Assembly (NCBI GenBank): GCA_025359915.1
Contig: JANYDE010000155.1
Span: forward strand, 1-37,167
Source of the DNA: Chamaesiphon sp. 336R_metabinner_41
GTDB lineage: Bacteria; Cyanobacteriota; Cyanobacteriia; Cyanobacteriales; Chamaesiphonaceae
Direction of reading: 5' to 3'
Length of the DNA: 37,167 bases
Positions 7,670-15,804 of the stretch are shown in pieces (within the stretch, counting starts at the first letter, position 1; each line of letters begins with the position of its first letter). Made by a program: the position numbers and the translations under genes. A model generated the notes under the pieces. It was not told where the DNA came from, searched no databases, and worked only from the letters and a program-made list of their open reading frames with translations.

Positions 7670-10639
7670 CTAGACTTGAACCTGCTCGATTTCTTTAACC
7701 AGACCTAATATCGTCGGTGATTGAAACAGGCTGACTAATGGTAGATTGACATTAAAGGTCGATCGAATCTCATTCATCAAAGTTACTGCGACGAGGGAAT
7801 TCCCCCCTAAATTAAAGAAGTTTTCACTGGTATCTACTTCGGTAATTTGTAAGACTTTCTGCCAAATTTCCATCAGGCTTTGTTTGGTAGTTTGTTTGGG
7901 AGTGATTATTGTCGGTACTGGTGCTGCAACCTGTTTTGCCAGTAAGGGTGCAGGGAATGCTTTCCGATCTACCTTCTGATTTGGAGTCAGTGGAAATGTC
8001 TGAAGCTGAACGAAATTAGCCGGTACCATATACTCCGGCAATTGAGCGCGGAGGTGAGTGCGGAGGGTGGCTGTGGTTGGCTGCTCGCCAGGTTGAGCGA
8101 TAAAATACGCAACGATACGTTTATCGCCAGGGACATCTTCGCGCACGACGATGGCGACTTCTCGGATTGTCTCATGGCGACCTAAAATCGTCTCGATTTC
8201 ACCGAGTTCGATTCGATAGCCGCGAATTTTGACCTGAAAGTCAATCCGTCCCAGAAATTCTAGATTACCATCGGCGCGGTAGCGAACTGAGTCACCAGTT
8301 CGGTACAAACGATCGTTCGGATTGTGACTAAATGGGTTGGGAATAAACCGCTCCTGCGTCAGATCTGCGCGATTTAGATATCCCCGTGTCACACCTTTGC
8401 CACCAATAAGCAATTCGCCTGCAATGCCGATGGGGACGGGTTGTTGGAGCTTGTCGAGGATGTATAATTCGGTATTGGCGATCGGCCGCCCTAATGGCAC
8501 TACACCTTCAACCGCTTTCAGAGCATGAGTTGTAGACCAGATAGTCGTTTCGGTAGGGCCATACATATTATGGATTTGTCCCCGCACGATTTGCTGGAGT
8601 TGCAGGGCGAGAGCTTCGGTTAAGGCTTCACCCCCAACCATCATCGTTTGAATTTGACCGATCGCGATGGCAGTTTTCGGATCGGCAATGAGTAATCCCG
8701 CCATTGAGGGGGTACATTGGAGATGGGTGACTTGATGTCGATCGATCAGTCCGGCAATTGAATGATCCTGTTCTAATTGGGTGCGTTCGGTTTTGGCGTT
8801 ATAAATAACAACTTTGAATCCCCGTGTCAGTGTCCAGAATAGTTCGAGCACGGAAATATCAAAAGATAAACTCGTCACCGCCAACCATACTCCTGACTGG
8901 GCACCAATTCGCGCATCCATGCCAGTAAAGAAGTTGACAGCATTGCGATGTTCAACCATTACGCCCTTCGGTTTGCCAGTGGAACCGGACGTGTAGATGA
9001 TATAACCTAAGTTTTCGGGTTTGACATCAGTTTGCGGATTTGTGGTGGGTTGCTGGGCAATTTCGTTCCAACTGGTATCGATCGCGATCGCCTGAGCATC
9101 AGCCCCAATTGATAACTTGGAAATCAACCGCTGTTGGGTAAGAATAATTGGAGCTTGGGAATCTTCGAGCATCAGCGCGAGCCGATCTGCGGGAAAGTCC
9201 GGATCGAGGGGTAAATATGCAGCACCTGCTTTATGAATTGCCAGTAATCCGACCACCATTTCGATCGATCTTTCCATCTGAAGCCCGATGAGGGTATCGG
9301 GTTTGACTCCCTGGAGTAGCAGATAGTGGGCTAGTTGATTGGCTCGGGAGTTTAATTCACCATAAGTCAATTGTGCCGCGTCGCAGGCAATGGCGATCGA
9401 TTCTGGCGTACGCGCTACCTGCTGCTCAAATAATTGATGGATGCAAACATCTGTCGGGATGGGTGTGGCGGTTTGATTCCAGTCTATTAGCAGTTGCTGG
9501 TGTTCGGCGGTGGAAAGTAATGGTAATCGCGCCAGGGGCTGTTCTGGCTGGGTGAGACAGGCGGGGATTAAACTTTGCAGTTGATGAATGATCGCATCAC
9601 TATCGATGTGAGTGAGTGCGCCTGTGTGGATTAATTCGGGCTTGCTGCCATTTTCATAAGCAACAAAATTCAGCTCGGCAGTTAGCGGCTGCAAATTGAG
9701 TCGCTCTGGGCTAGCAGCGATTACCATTGCGATAGGTAATGATAATCGCGCCGCATCGGGATCGCTGGAACTAGTTGCGGAATTTAGGGCTGTTTCTAGT
9801 CGTGTTTGAAATTGACTGAATGATTCTCCATCCTGAGTTTCGACGCGAAGCGGCGTTGTGGGAACACTGTTCGTCGTTGCATCGATGTGCAACTCCAAGT
9901 CAAATTCTGACTCTGATGAAAGTCGAGCACAATAAGCCGCAAACATCACCAATAGGGATTTGGCTGCTATCTGGCGATCTAGATCAATCGGATGGCGTTG
10001 AGGGGCTGTCTGGGGCTGACTAGTAGACAAATAAGGATGCTGAAATGGTGCGAGTTCCAGAGTGGGTAAAACCGCCGCCGTTGAGAATTTCGCGCTGGCA
10101 AATGCTTGCTCCTGCTGACAAATCGCCGCATTTTGCTGACTGATGGCGGGAATGAGGGATCGATCGAGTACTGGTAAAATATCACCGATGCGGACACCCT
10201 CACCGCCAATTGTGCGGGCTACTTTTTGTTTGAAGATTCGCCCTGCATCACTTGCTAATACAACTTCATGCCAGGTAATCGCATGTTGAGTTTCACGGCT
10301 GAATAAAGTCCAAGCAGTTGTATTCAATCCAGGCTGTTGTGGCAATGGCGAATCGTGATAATTAATCGTTGCTTTCCGCGCTCGTGCTATTGCCGTGGCG
10401 GGAACAATCCACTGACTATTATTAATACTAAATAGATAATCGTACACACTGTTCTGGATCTGCTTTTCAAAAATTGATCGATCCGCAGTATACCCGACAC
10501 TATTTGCAGCCGCCCATGCGGCTATTGATCGATCTGCCGAATAAATCCCCTGCAAATGACAACTTTGCTCTAATAATATTTCTAAGCAACTCAGTGCTAA
10601 ATCACCTTCACCAACAACAAAACATGAAAAACTGGTCAT
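7670..10639 (-). CDS. one-module NRPS: formyltransferase-(C-like)-A-PCP
   Basis: Protein of 989 residues. Residues 1-165 form a formyltransferase-like domain with INYHDSPLPQQPG (N93, H95) and D131 in DAGRI, matching the catalytic Asn-His-Asp of methionyl-tRNA formyltransferase. Residues about 190-375 look like a degenerate C-terminal part of a condensation domain without an HHxxxDG motif. The adenylation domain spans about 395-895: LTYGELN, AGAAYLPLD, YIIYTSGSTGKPKG, FDISVLELF, NMYGPTETT, YRTGDSVRY, and NQKVDRK with Lys889. The carrier protein has LGGNSL with Ser948. Aligning by eye to GrsA gives pocket residues D-I-L-x-M-G-M-I-W, close to glycine-type codes; this is tentative. No reductase or thioesterase is present. 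Formyltransferase-A-PCP loading modules are known from linear gramicidin synthetase. A NeuD-like gene lies 87 bp upstream on the same strand. Confidence 0.93.
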   Translation of the reverse strand: MTSFSCFVVGEGDLALSCLEILLEQSCHLQGIYSADRSIAAWAAANSVGYTADRSIFEKQIQNSVYDYLFSINNSQWIVPATAIARARKATINYHDSPLPQQPGLNTTAWTLFSRETQHAITWHEVVLASDAGRIFKQKVARTIGGEGVRIGDILPVLDRSLIPAISQQNAAICQQEQAFASAKFSTAAVLPTLELAPFQHPYLSTSQPQTAPQRHPIDLDRQIAAKSLLVMFAAYCARLSSESEFDLELHIDATTNSVPTTPLRVETQDGESFSQFQTRLETALNSATSSSDPDAARLSLPIAMVIAASPERLNLQPLTAELNFVAYENGSKPELIHTGALTHIDSDAIIHQLQSLIPACLTQPEQPLARLPLLSTAEHQQLLIDWNQTATPIPTDVCIHQLFEQQVARTPESIAIACDAAQLTYGELNSRANQLAHYLLLQGVKPDTLIGLQMERSIEMVVGLLAIHKAGAAYLPLDPDFPADRLALMLEDSQAPIILTQQRLISKLSIGADAQAIAIDTSWNEIAQQPTTNPQTDVKPENLGYIIYTSGSTGKPKGVMVEHRNAVNFFTGMDARIGAQSGVWLAVTSLSFDISVLELFWTLTRGFKVVIYNAKTERTQLEQDHSIAGLIDRHQVTHLQCTPSMAGLLIADPKTAIAIGQIQTMMVGGEALTEALALQLQQIVRGQIHNMYGPTETTIWSTTHALKAVEGVVPLGRPIANTELYILDKLQQPVPIGIAGELLIGGKGVTRGYLNRADLTQERFIPNPFSHNPNDRLYRTGDSVRYRADGNLEFLGRIDFQVKIRGYRIELGEIETILGRHETIREVAIVVREDVPGDKRIVAYFIAQPGEQPTTATLRTHLRAQLPEYMVPANFVQLQTFPLTPNQKVDRKAFPAPLLAKQVAAPVPTIITPKQTTKQSLMEIWQKVLQITEVDTSENFFNLGGNSLVAVTLMNEIRSTFNVNLPLVSLFQSPTILGLVKEIEQVQV

Positions 10640-10687
10640 AATTTATTTGAACCCCTGAATCAAATCTATTTTTCAGATAAAAAATTA

Positions 10688-10729
10688 TTACCTACTATCT
10701 ATTACGTATGACCTATTACCTATTATTCA
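10688..10729. repeat. degenerate heptamer repeat (TTACCTA type x6)
   Basis: Six 7-base units in register (TTACCTA, CTATCTA, TTACGTA, TGACCTA, TTACCTA, TTATTCA) fill half of the gap between the two biosynthetic genes. The last unit contains the stop codon of the acyltransferase gene (TGA, 10727-10729 on the minus strand). Confidence 0.75.
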
Positions 10730-11383
10730 AATCCGAATCAAATTGCTAGGCACTTCAAACTTGGGAGTTCCGCCTGGAGCGTAAACTGCCCGATCTTCCG
10801 TATCGCTGATAATAATCGATCCGGCACCAATAATATTTTCTTTGCCGATCAAAATCGAGTTGCGAATCGTCGCATTCAAACCGATAAAAGTAGACTCACC
10901 GATCGTCACACCACCACCAATCGAGACATCCGCAGTGATAAAACAATGATCGTGAACGACGCTATGATGTCCGATATAATTTGGGCCAAGCAAGATACAA
11001 TTACTGCCGATTGAAACAAACGGTTGGATTAAATTTCGTTCGATAATAAAAGTATTTTCACCAACTGGTGTGTCGTGATAAAATGCCTGAGAGCTGACGT
11101 AAGAAATACATTTGTATCCCCGCTCTTTGGCATTCAAATACTTATTCTTCCGCAACTGATTGACTTTCTGATAACTAATTGCAATAAATAATTGATAGCG
11201 ATCTGGTGGATAATACTCTTCCAGTTTTTCATAGGGAACTATTGGCAATCCCTGAAAAGTATCCGCTGTAATATAAGCTCCATCAACAGTAAAAGCAACT
11301 ATTTCATGATCGGAGTCTCTTGTCAGATAGAAGTGAACTACTTCCGCAATATCACTACTCCCGAAAATAACAACTTTAGCCAT
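10727..11383 (-). CDS. NeuD/PglD-family sugar or amino-sugar O/N-acyltransferase
   Basis: Protein of 218 residues. The N-terminal 90 residues form a small Rossmann-like domain (VVIFGSSDIAEVVHFYL), as in NeuD and PglD. The rest is a left-handed parallel beta helix made of hexapeptide repeats (IGSNCILLGPNYIG, ITADVSIGGGVTIGESTFIG, SILIGKENIIGAGSII). The likely catalytic His is in the NYIGHHSVVHDHC stretch. Such enzymes transfer acetyl from acetyl-CoA to sugars or aminosugars; some hexapeptide proteins acylate other amines. The formyltransferase-A-PCP gene follows 87 bp downstream on the same strand, so the pair may act on one product. The acceptor is unknown. Confidence 0.85.
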   Translation of the reverse strand: MAKVVIFGSSDIAEVVHFYLTRDSDHEIVAFTVDGAYITADTFQGLPIVPYEKLEEYYPPDRYQLFIAISYQKVNQLRKNKYLNAKERGYKCISYVSSQAFYHDTPVGENTFIIERNLIQPFVSIGSNCILLGPNYIGHHSVVHDHCFITADVSIGGGVTIGESTFIGLNATIRNSILIGKENIIGAGSIIISDTEDRAVYAPGGTPKFEVPSNLIRI

Positions 11384-11712
11384 AGACTTTATCCATAGTC
11401 AGTAAAAATTTACGTAGTCTAATTGAGCGACAATTATACTTATGGTGATATTCTATACCATTCTGGTAACAAATGTATCATTTTGTGGCTGTTGTTACAG
11501 CACTTAATCCCTCAGTGCTTGCAAAGAAACAACTTCATCTTTTTAGATTGAAAGCTTTGCCTAGAGGGGGAACTATCTCTCAAAACCATGAACTTATTTT
11601 CTTACAGCCCCTTAGTACCGTTACACACTAAATACCCCATCCACTATTCACTATTCACCATTCACTAGCTTAAGATACTAATGTTTAGATTTAGTGCATC
11701 TAGGGGTAAGTC
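11384..11712. other. intergenic region, no gene seen
   Basis: The 329-bp gap separates divergently transcribed genes and should hold both promoters. No conserved RNA, strong hairpin or small reading frame was recognised. It contains one heptamer repeat array at 11643-11663, close to the plus-strand gene. Confidence 0.5.
11643..11663. repeat. heptamer repeat (ACTATTC x3)
   Basis: Three 7-base units (ACTATTC, ACTATTC, ACCATTC) lie 50 bp upstream of the 464-residue protein's start. It is an STRR-type array. Confidence 0.8.
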
Positions 11713-13107
11713 ATGGAATACTGGGAATTTTTGATCCAGCGGGAGGGAGATCGCGGCTGGAGGACGATTGAAACAGGCAATCTCCAGCTCATGGAAGGTA
11801 AATATCGAATTGTTGCCAATAGCGATCTCATCAATACCCAAATTCAAACTCGCGTCACCCATCAAACATCAGATCCAGTGCCGCAACGTCGATCTCAATC
11901 GCGCAACCAAACTACCAATCCGCGCGGATTATTAGCGATTCTTCCTTTTACGAACTTACAGACGGGAATTTGGCAATTTGTCTGTAATGGTACCTCCGCA
12001 AACCAAGTCTCATGGCAACGGATTCTCAAGCTGCGGGTTTTGCCCAGCACTCCGAAGCCATCGCCAGTGAATGTGCTTCAGCCACAAGTTGAGCGGGGAG
12101 ATCTGGGAGCTAGTGTTGTCACCACAGCGGATGAGTATCGCTCAAAACAACATGGCTTCTCAGCAAAGCTATCATCAATACTGCCCACTGAGGAAGATCG
12201 GTTCGAGCTTCCTGCACCGACAGCCCCAATTGTACCAATCTCGATGGTCGGCGAGCAAGAAAACTATGCTGATGGACTCGATCGATTATTGGAGCAACTA
12301 GAGCGAGAGTCCTTAAAACCTCAGCCACCCCAGCCCAAAATTCGCCAGCAAGTACTGGGTGCAATTCAACTCCACCAGATTTTTGACTCACCGTCACAAT
12401 TAATTAACTTGAATCGATCGATCTTTTCAGGGATAATCCCAGGTAATCGCTTGACGGTTAATGGTAGCTGCAATTTACAGAGATTGAATGGTAAATTAAT
12501 TAAAGCAGCAAAAATCGAAAGGTTGTCAATCTGTCTCCGTCATCCTCAAACTTCCGAATTAATTGTTTCGATCGAACAGTCCTTACCCCAATATCTCGAC
12601 ACCTTCACTTTTAGCGGCGATCTAGAACTACCCACAACAGCTCAAATTACCTTCCTCATCGGTGAAGTCAGCCTTTACGATAAACATAACATTCAACTCG
12701 GTTCTCATGGCTTTACAGTCACCCTCAGCCTCGATCCGAGTCAAGATGACCAACTCTCCTTCTTCCAACGCTCCGAGGAGCGGAAAGATATCACCGCCGA
12801 TCTCCTCGCTCAATTGACTGAAGAATTACAGTTAGAATCAGTTACAATTGGCGATCGTGGCTCGTTGATTCAACCGCAAAATCGTCATTCGACTCCATCC
12901 CCCATCCCCCAGCGAGAATCCTCATTTACCCATCCAGATATCGTCCCTGTGAATTTGGCTAGCAGCAACCAGCCATCGCCACCCAGGATCGAATCCCCTG
13001 GTGTAGATGTTACTGGCGATTTGGAGATCGATCTTGCCCTTGCTAGTTTCGTTCATCAATATGAAGCTGGCAACTATGAAAATTTGGAAATAGTTGTGGA
13101 TAGTTGA
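11713..13107 (+). CDS. conserved hypothetical cyanobacterial protein
   Basis: Protein of 464 residues, no function recognised. The N-terminal 125 residues look like a beta-rich domain (YWEFLIQREGDRGWRTIE, GKYRIVANSDL, TRVTHQ, GLLAILPFTNLQTGIWQFVC) of a type I recall from other cyanobacterial hypothetical proteins. A proline/glutamine-rich linker (about 125-215) follows. A second beta-rich domain is at about 215-355 (LTVNGSCN, LSICLRHPQTSELIVSIEQ, FTFSGDLELPTTAQITFLIG). The tail is low-complexity and acidic. No signal peptide or membrane span is visible, so it is probably cytoplasmic. It stands alone on the plus strand and is closed by a strong hairpin terminator at 13112. Confidence 0.8.
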   Translation: MEYWEFLIQREGDRGWRTIETGNLQLMEGKYRIVANSDLINTQIQTRVTHQTSDPVPQRRSQSRNQTTNPRGLLAILPFTNLQTGIWQFVCNGTSANQVSWQRILKLRVLPSTPKPSPVNVLQPQVERGDLGASVVTTADEYRSKQHGFSAKLSSILPTEEDRFELPAPTAPIVPISMVGEQENYADGLDRLLEQLERESLKPQPPQPKIRQQVLGAIQLHQIFDSPSQLINLNRSIFSGIIPGNRLTVNGSCNLQRLNGKLIKAAKIERLSICLRHPQTSELIVSIEQSLPQYLDTFTFSGDLELPTTAQITFLIGEVSLYDKHNIQLGSHGFTVTLSLDPSQDDQLSFFQRSEERKDITADLLAQLTEELQLESVTIGDRGSLIQPQNRHSTPSPIPQRESSFTHPDIVPVNLASSNQPSPPRIESPGVDVTGDLEIDLALASFVHQYEAGNYENLEIVVDS

Positions 13108-13111
13108 TACG

Positions 13112-13140
13112 TTAGATGGTGAGTACTGCTCACCATCTAA
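13112..13140 (+). terminator. hairpin terminator after 464-residue gene
   Basis: A perfect 12-bp stem TTAGATGGTGAG / CTCACCATCTAA with a 5-base loop starts 5 bp after the stop codon and is followed by GTAGATTTTA. The T run is short but the stem is strong. Confidence 0.75.
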
Positions 13141-13293
13141 GTAGATTTTAAGCCATATCTAACCGATAAGTGTTCGATCTGTTTCATTTATTAAGATTTA
13201 CAAACTTTTATCAAATTTTTGTGAGCCTTTTTGGTTGACTAATTCAGCTAAAATCTAAGGATGCAATCTAGATAAACAAAGGACTTGATTATT

Positions 13294-13401
13294 ATGGCAG
13301 CTTCTTTCTTACCTTCCATCCTCGTTCCTACTGTCGGCTTAGTATTTCCTGCTGTAGTTATGGCATTCTTGTTTCTCTACATCGAACGTGAAGCAGTTTA
13401 G
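13294..13401 (+). CDS. psaI: photosystem I subunit VIII (PsaI)
   Basis: Small protein of 35 residues: [20 protein letters not shown], then [15 protein letters not shown]. It is one membrane span with the PsaI pattern (LPSILVPxVGLVFPA and IERE ending). PsaI is a peripheral photosystem I subunit that helps bind PsaL and the trimer domain. ATG 13294 is preceded by an AAGGA sequence 11-15 bp upstream. The gene faces the psbEFLJ operon and shares a bidirectional terminator with it. Confidence 0.93.
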   Translation: MAASFLPSILVPTVGLVFPAVVMAFLFLYIEREAV

Positions 13402-13403
13402 TT

Positions 13404-13438
13404 TAGGTAATAGCTAATGGGTCATAGGTAATAGGTGA
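13404..13438. repeat. degenerate heptamer repeat (TAGGTAA type x5)
   Basis: Five 7-base units (TAGGTAA, TAGCTAA, TGGGTCA, TAGGTAA, TAGGTGA) begin 2 bp after the psaI stop codon. Confidence 0.75.
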
Positions 13439-13477
13439 GAGTTTAGATCTTGCTTAATTAACTTTCTATCTGTCTTG

Positions 13478-13525
13478 AAATGTTGCTCTATGTGGGGAAA
13501 CCCTCAATTTAACGCACCTTTCGAT
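13478..13525. repeat. copy of dispersed TGGGGAAACCC repeat
   Basis: The stretch TTGCTCTATGTGGGGAAACC and the following CGCACCTTTCG are close to 32554-32590 inside the foldback element after the first kinase gene (GCTCTACTTGGGGAAACCCC ... CGCACTTTTCG). This indicates a shared short repeat module. Confidence 0.55.
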
Positions 13526-13556
13526 CCTATCTCCTACCTCCCATCCGACATCAATC

Positions 13557-13588
13557 AAAAAGCCGAACTACTAGTAGTTCGGCTTTTT
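13557..13588. terminator. bidirectional terminator between psaI and psbJ
   Basis: A perfect 15-bp inverted repeat, AAAAAGCCGAACTAC-TA-GTAGTTCGGCTTTTT, is placed between the convergent psaI and psbEFLJ transcripts. A and T runs at the two ends allow termination in both directions. Confidence 0.9.
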
Positions 13589-13625
13589 GGTATAGACAGT
13601 GGTCGTTGAACCACCAGTACCTCAT

Positions 13626-13745
13626 TTACATTGATGAGCCAATTCCAGCATAAGAGCCATAGAAGAATAAGCTCACAACGACGATTACACCCATACCAGC
13701 AACAGTCGCTACCAGCCACAAGGGAATTTTTCCTGGTTCAGACAT
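13626..13745 (-). CDS. psbJ: photosystem II protein J (PsbJ)
   Basis: Protein of 39 residues: [20 protein letters not shown], then a membrane span and the conserved [13 protein letters not shown] ending. PsbJ is a one-span photosystem II subunit near cytochrome b559 that influences QA/QB electron transfer and plastoquinone exchange. Last gene of psbEFLJ, 47 bp after psbL. Confidence 0.96.
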   Translation of the reverse strand: MSEPGKIPLWLVATVAGMGVIVVVSLFFYGSYAGIGSSM

Positions 13746-13792
13746 AATTTTTTCCTTTGATAAATATCCCAACACAACACAGACAGCACCAA

Positions 13793-13912
13793 TTAGTTAA
13801 AGAAGTAACTGGTAAAGAGAATTCCAAGCGTGAAAATCATTAATAAGCCTAAAAATAATGAAGCCCGATTTAGTTCTACGGGTTGATTATTCGGATTTGG
13901 AGAACGTTCCAT
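13793..13912 (-). CDS. psbL: photosystem II protein L (PsbL)
   Basis: Protein of 39 residues: [20 protein letters not shown], then [19 protein letters not shown]. The NRxSLxxGLL and LFxSYFFN pattern is highly conserved in PsbL, which is needed for normal QA function and dimer contacts in photosystem II. It lies 15 bp downstream of psbF. Confidence 0.97.
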   Translation of the reverse strand: MERSPNPNNQPVELNRASLFLGLLMIFTLGILFTSYFFN

Positions 13913-13927
13913 AGTTTTAATTTGAAT

Positions 13928-14062
13928 CTATCTTTGAATAAATTGCATGGCTGCGATCGCGCCAATGAAAAATACAGTGGGTACGCCCAAAGTATGGACA
14001 GCTAACCATCTGACTGTAAAAATGGGATATGAAATAGGCTGATTTCCGCCACCGCTAGACAT
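13928..14062 (-). CDS. psbF: cytochrome b559 beta subunit (PsbF)
   Basis: Protein of 44 residues: [44 protein letters not shown]. The [11 protein letters not shown] segment contains the His that is one axial ligand of the b559 heme; the end AAMQFIQR is typical. It pairs with PsbE encoded 170 bp upstream. Confidence 0.97.
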   Translation of the reverse strand: MSSGGGNQPISYPIFTVRWLAVHTLGVPTVFFIGAIAAMQFIQR

Positions 14063-14232
14063 TTGATGTGCTCCTAAAATTAAGGAAGGTTTGTTAAGGT
14101 TTGATTAGTAGTTTTTGATGATTGGTTGTTATTCGTCGATGTTCATTCTAAGCCGCTATGCCAACGGCAATTAACAGCCGACAAAATAACTTTATAGCTA
14201 CAAGAGACTATAGTTGTACCAATAAATCTCAG

Positions 14233-14484
14233 CTATTTCTTTTGAACGAATTTATCAATCTGATTTTTGGAGTCAAACCGATCTGATACGATTGGTAATT
14301 CTTGACGAGTCTGGGAATAGTACTCATCAGGACGAGGTGTACCAAAAGCATCATATGCCAAACCAGTGCTGACAAACAACCAACCAGCGACAAACAATGC
14401 TGGAATGGTTAGGCTATGAATGATCCAGTAGCGAATACTGGTGACGATATCTGAAAACGGACGTTCTCCGGTATTACCTGCCAT
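14233..14484 (-). CDS. psbE: cytochrome b559 alpha subunit (PsbE)
   Basis: Protein of 83 residues with [20 protein letters not shown] near the N-terminus; the His in [10 protein letters not shown] is the heme axial ligand. One membrane span ([20 protein letters not shown]) and a lumenal tail follow. It is the first gene of psbEFLJ and is essential for photosystem II assembly. An AGGAG ribosome binding site lies about 8 bp upstream of the start. The psbE-psbF gap (170 bp) is longer than between the other three genes and shows no gene. Confidence 0.97.
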   Translation of the reverse strand: MAGNTGERPFSDIVTSIRYWIIHSLTIPALFVAGWLFVSTGLAYDAFGTPRPDEYYSQTRQELPIVSDRFDSKNQIDKFVQKK

Positions 14485-14595
14485 GTTAAGGATCTCCTAA
14501 TTCTACATATATCTATTCAATCACACTTTAATCATAACTCTAAAGAAATGCGATCGCTAAATGAGAGAAAAGATGGGAGATTGGAGATTGGAGTT

Positions 14596-14611
14596 AAGAC
14601 GCAAGCGTCTT
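14596..14611. other. stem-loop between ycf48 and psbE
   Basis: AAGACGC-AA-GCGTCTT followed by TTT forms a 7-bp stem with a T run on the plus strand. The surrounding genes are on the minus strand, so its role as terminator is doubtful. A second small hairpin TTCGGT-TAG-ACCGAA lies at 14637-14651. Confidence 0.45.
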
Positions 14612-14702
14612 TTTCACGATCCACTCTCCTAGTACCGTTCGGTTAGACCGAAATTAGCGTATTTAACTCACGAATACTTCTGGATCTAGGCGGATCCTAT
14701 CA

Positions 14703-14730
14703 TCTCCTATCTCCCATCTCCCAACTCCTA
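14703..14730. repeat. heptamer repeat over ycf48 stop (TCTCCCA type x4)
   Basis: Four 7-base units (TCTCCTA, TCTCCCA, TCTCCCA, ACTCCTA) run in register. The last contains the ycf48 stop codon (TAG, 14728-14730 on the minus strand). Confidence 0.8.
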
Positions 14731-15726
14731 AGCTGCTTCCCCTTGATACTGTAGAATAATCCCCCGTTGACCGATGATAAAACCGCGTTCGGGAGTAAAG
14801 AACAGAATCTTGTATAGATTCGATGGCACCTCTTCTACCGCTAGATCCTTGAGCCAAGTTTTACCGCTGTCATTACTGACGAGCAAGTCACCACTACCAC
14901 CAGATACCCAAACTTCTCCAGGTGTCCGATACGCGAGATCTAGTAAGCCAGTATTAGTCTTTTGTCCAGGAAATACTTCATCTTCCCAGACATCTGGTTT
15001 ATCAAGGGTGTTAAATTGCAATTGTCCGCCACGCGCTAGCATCCAGAGTCGTCCATCTTCAGCAAATCCCATGCTGGAAACTCGACGAGAACTATTCCGA
15101 TTGTGAGGTTCCCAATTTTCCGATCCTGGTTTCCAGGTAGAATAGAAGTTACCTTTGGCAGATACCGCGACATATTGACCGTCTGTCGATCGATTAATTG
15201 TCCGAAATACGCCTACTGCTCCATTGACAAGAGCTTTCCAATTTTTACCAGCATCTTTTGTCGCATAAATCGCCCCGATGTCAGTCGTCATTTCTGCCGA
15301 ACTCGCATCCAATGCTTTAATTGTAGCCGGAGTTCCAGGTAATTTAGCACTTAAGGCTAGTCTTTCCCAAGATTTACCAGTATCCTTAGTGTGAAGCAAA
15401 ATCGCGGGTTCACCGACAATCCAGCCTTCATCGCCTGCAAAACTAATTGAGGTGAATCGGTATTTATCAGTATCTAATTCGAGTTTGCGGTTCTCCCAAG
15501 TTTTACCACCATCATTGGTTTCCAAGATAGCGGAGTCACTACCGACAACCCAACCATGTTGGGGATTTCCGGTAAATGCTAAATCCTGAATATTGGATTC
15601 GGTAGGTAACTGGATAGACTTCCAGGGACTCGTCGCGAGGGGGGTAATATGACTACAACTAACGCAGAAGATCCCGATCGCTAGTATAGTCGCTGTTTGT
15701 TTGAAAATTCGTTTCAATAAGTTCAT
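14728..15726 (-). CDS. ycf48: photosystem II assembly factor Ycf48
   Basis: Protein of 332 residues. The N-terminus is a lipoprotein signal (LAIGIFCVSC, Cys near residue 24), placing it on the lumenal side of the membrane. The rest is a seven-bladed beta-propeller of BNR-type repeats, seen as recurrent NDGGKTWE, KDTGKSWERL, KDAGKNWKAL, NDSGKTWLKD and WVVGSD/WIVGEP/WVSGGS strands. Ycf48 (HCF136 in plants) binds precursor D1 and CP47 modules early in photosystem II assembly. The order rubA-ycf48-psbEFLJ is the conserved cyanobacterial arrangement, and all are on the minus strand here. Confidence 0.96.
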   Translation of the reverse strand: MNLLKRIFKQTATILAIGIFCVSCSHITPLATSPWKSIQLPTESNIQDLAFTGNPQHGWVVGSDSAILETNDGGKTWENRKLELDTDKYRFTSISFAGDEGWIVGEPAILLHTKDTGKSWERLALSAKLPGTPATIKALDASSAEMTTDIGAIYATKDAGKNWKALVNGAVGVFRTINRSTDGQYVAVSAKGNFYSTWKPGSENWEPHNRNSSRRVSSMGFAEDGRLWMLARGGQLQFNTLDKPDVWEDEVFPGQKTNTGLLDLAYRTPGEVWVSGGSGDLLVSNDSGKTWLKDLAVEEVPSNLYKILFFTPERGFIIGQRGIILQYQGEAA

Positions 15727-15737
15727 TTTTTAGGATT

Positions 15738-15758
15738 TAGATGTTAGATGTTAGATGT
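15738..15758. repeat. heptamer tandem repeat (TAGATGT x3)
   Basis: Three exact copies of TAGATGT lie between rubA and ycf48, 11 bp upstream of the ycf48 start codon. Confidence 0.88.
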
Positions 15759-15783
15759 TAGAGTTTCGGACACTTGCGTCCTA

Positions 15784-15804
15784 CCTATTCCCTAACCCCT
15801 AATT
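15784..15804. repeat. heptamer repeat over rubA stop
   Basis: Three 7-base units (CCTATTC, CCTAACC, CCTAATT) run in register; the last contains the rubA stop codon (TAG, 15799-15801 on the minus strand). Confidence 0.65.

Noticed and set aside
2377-15804. Possible CRISPR-like arrays from many direct repeats
   Set aside because: The units are 7 bp and contiguous with no spacers, typical of STRR sequences; no cas gene is present.
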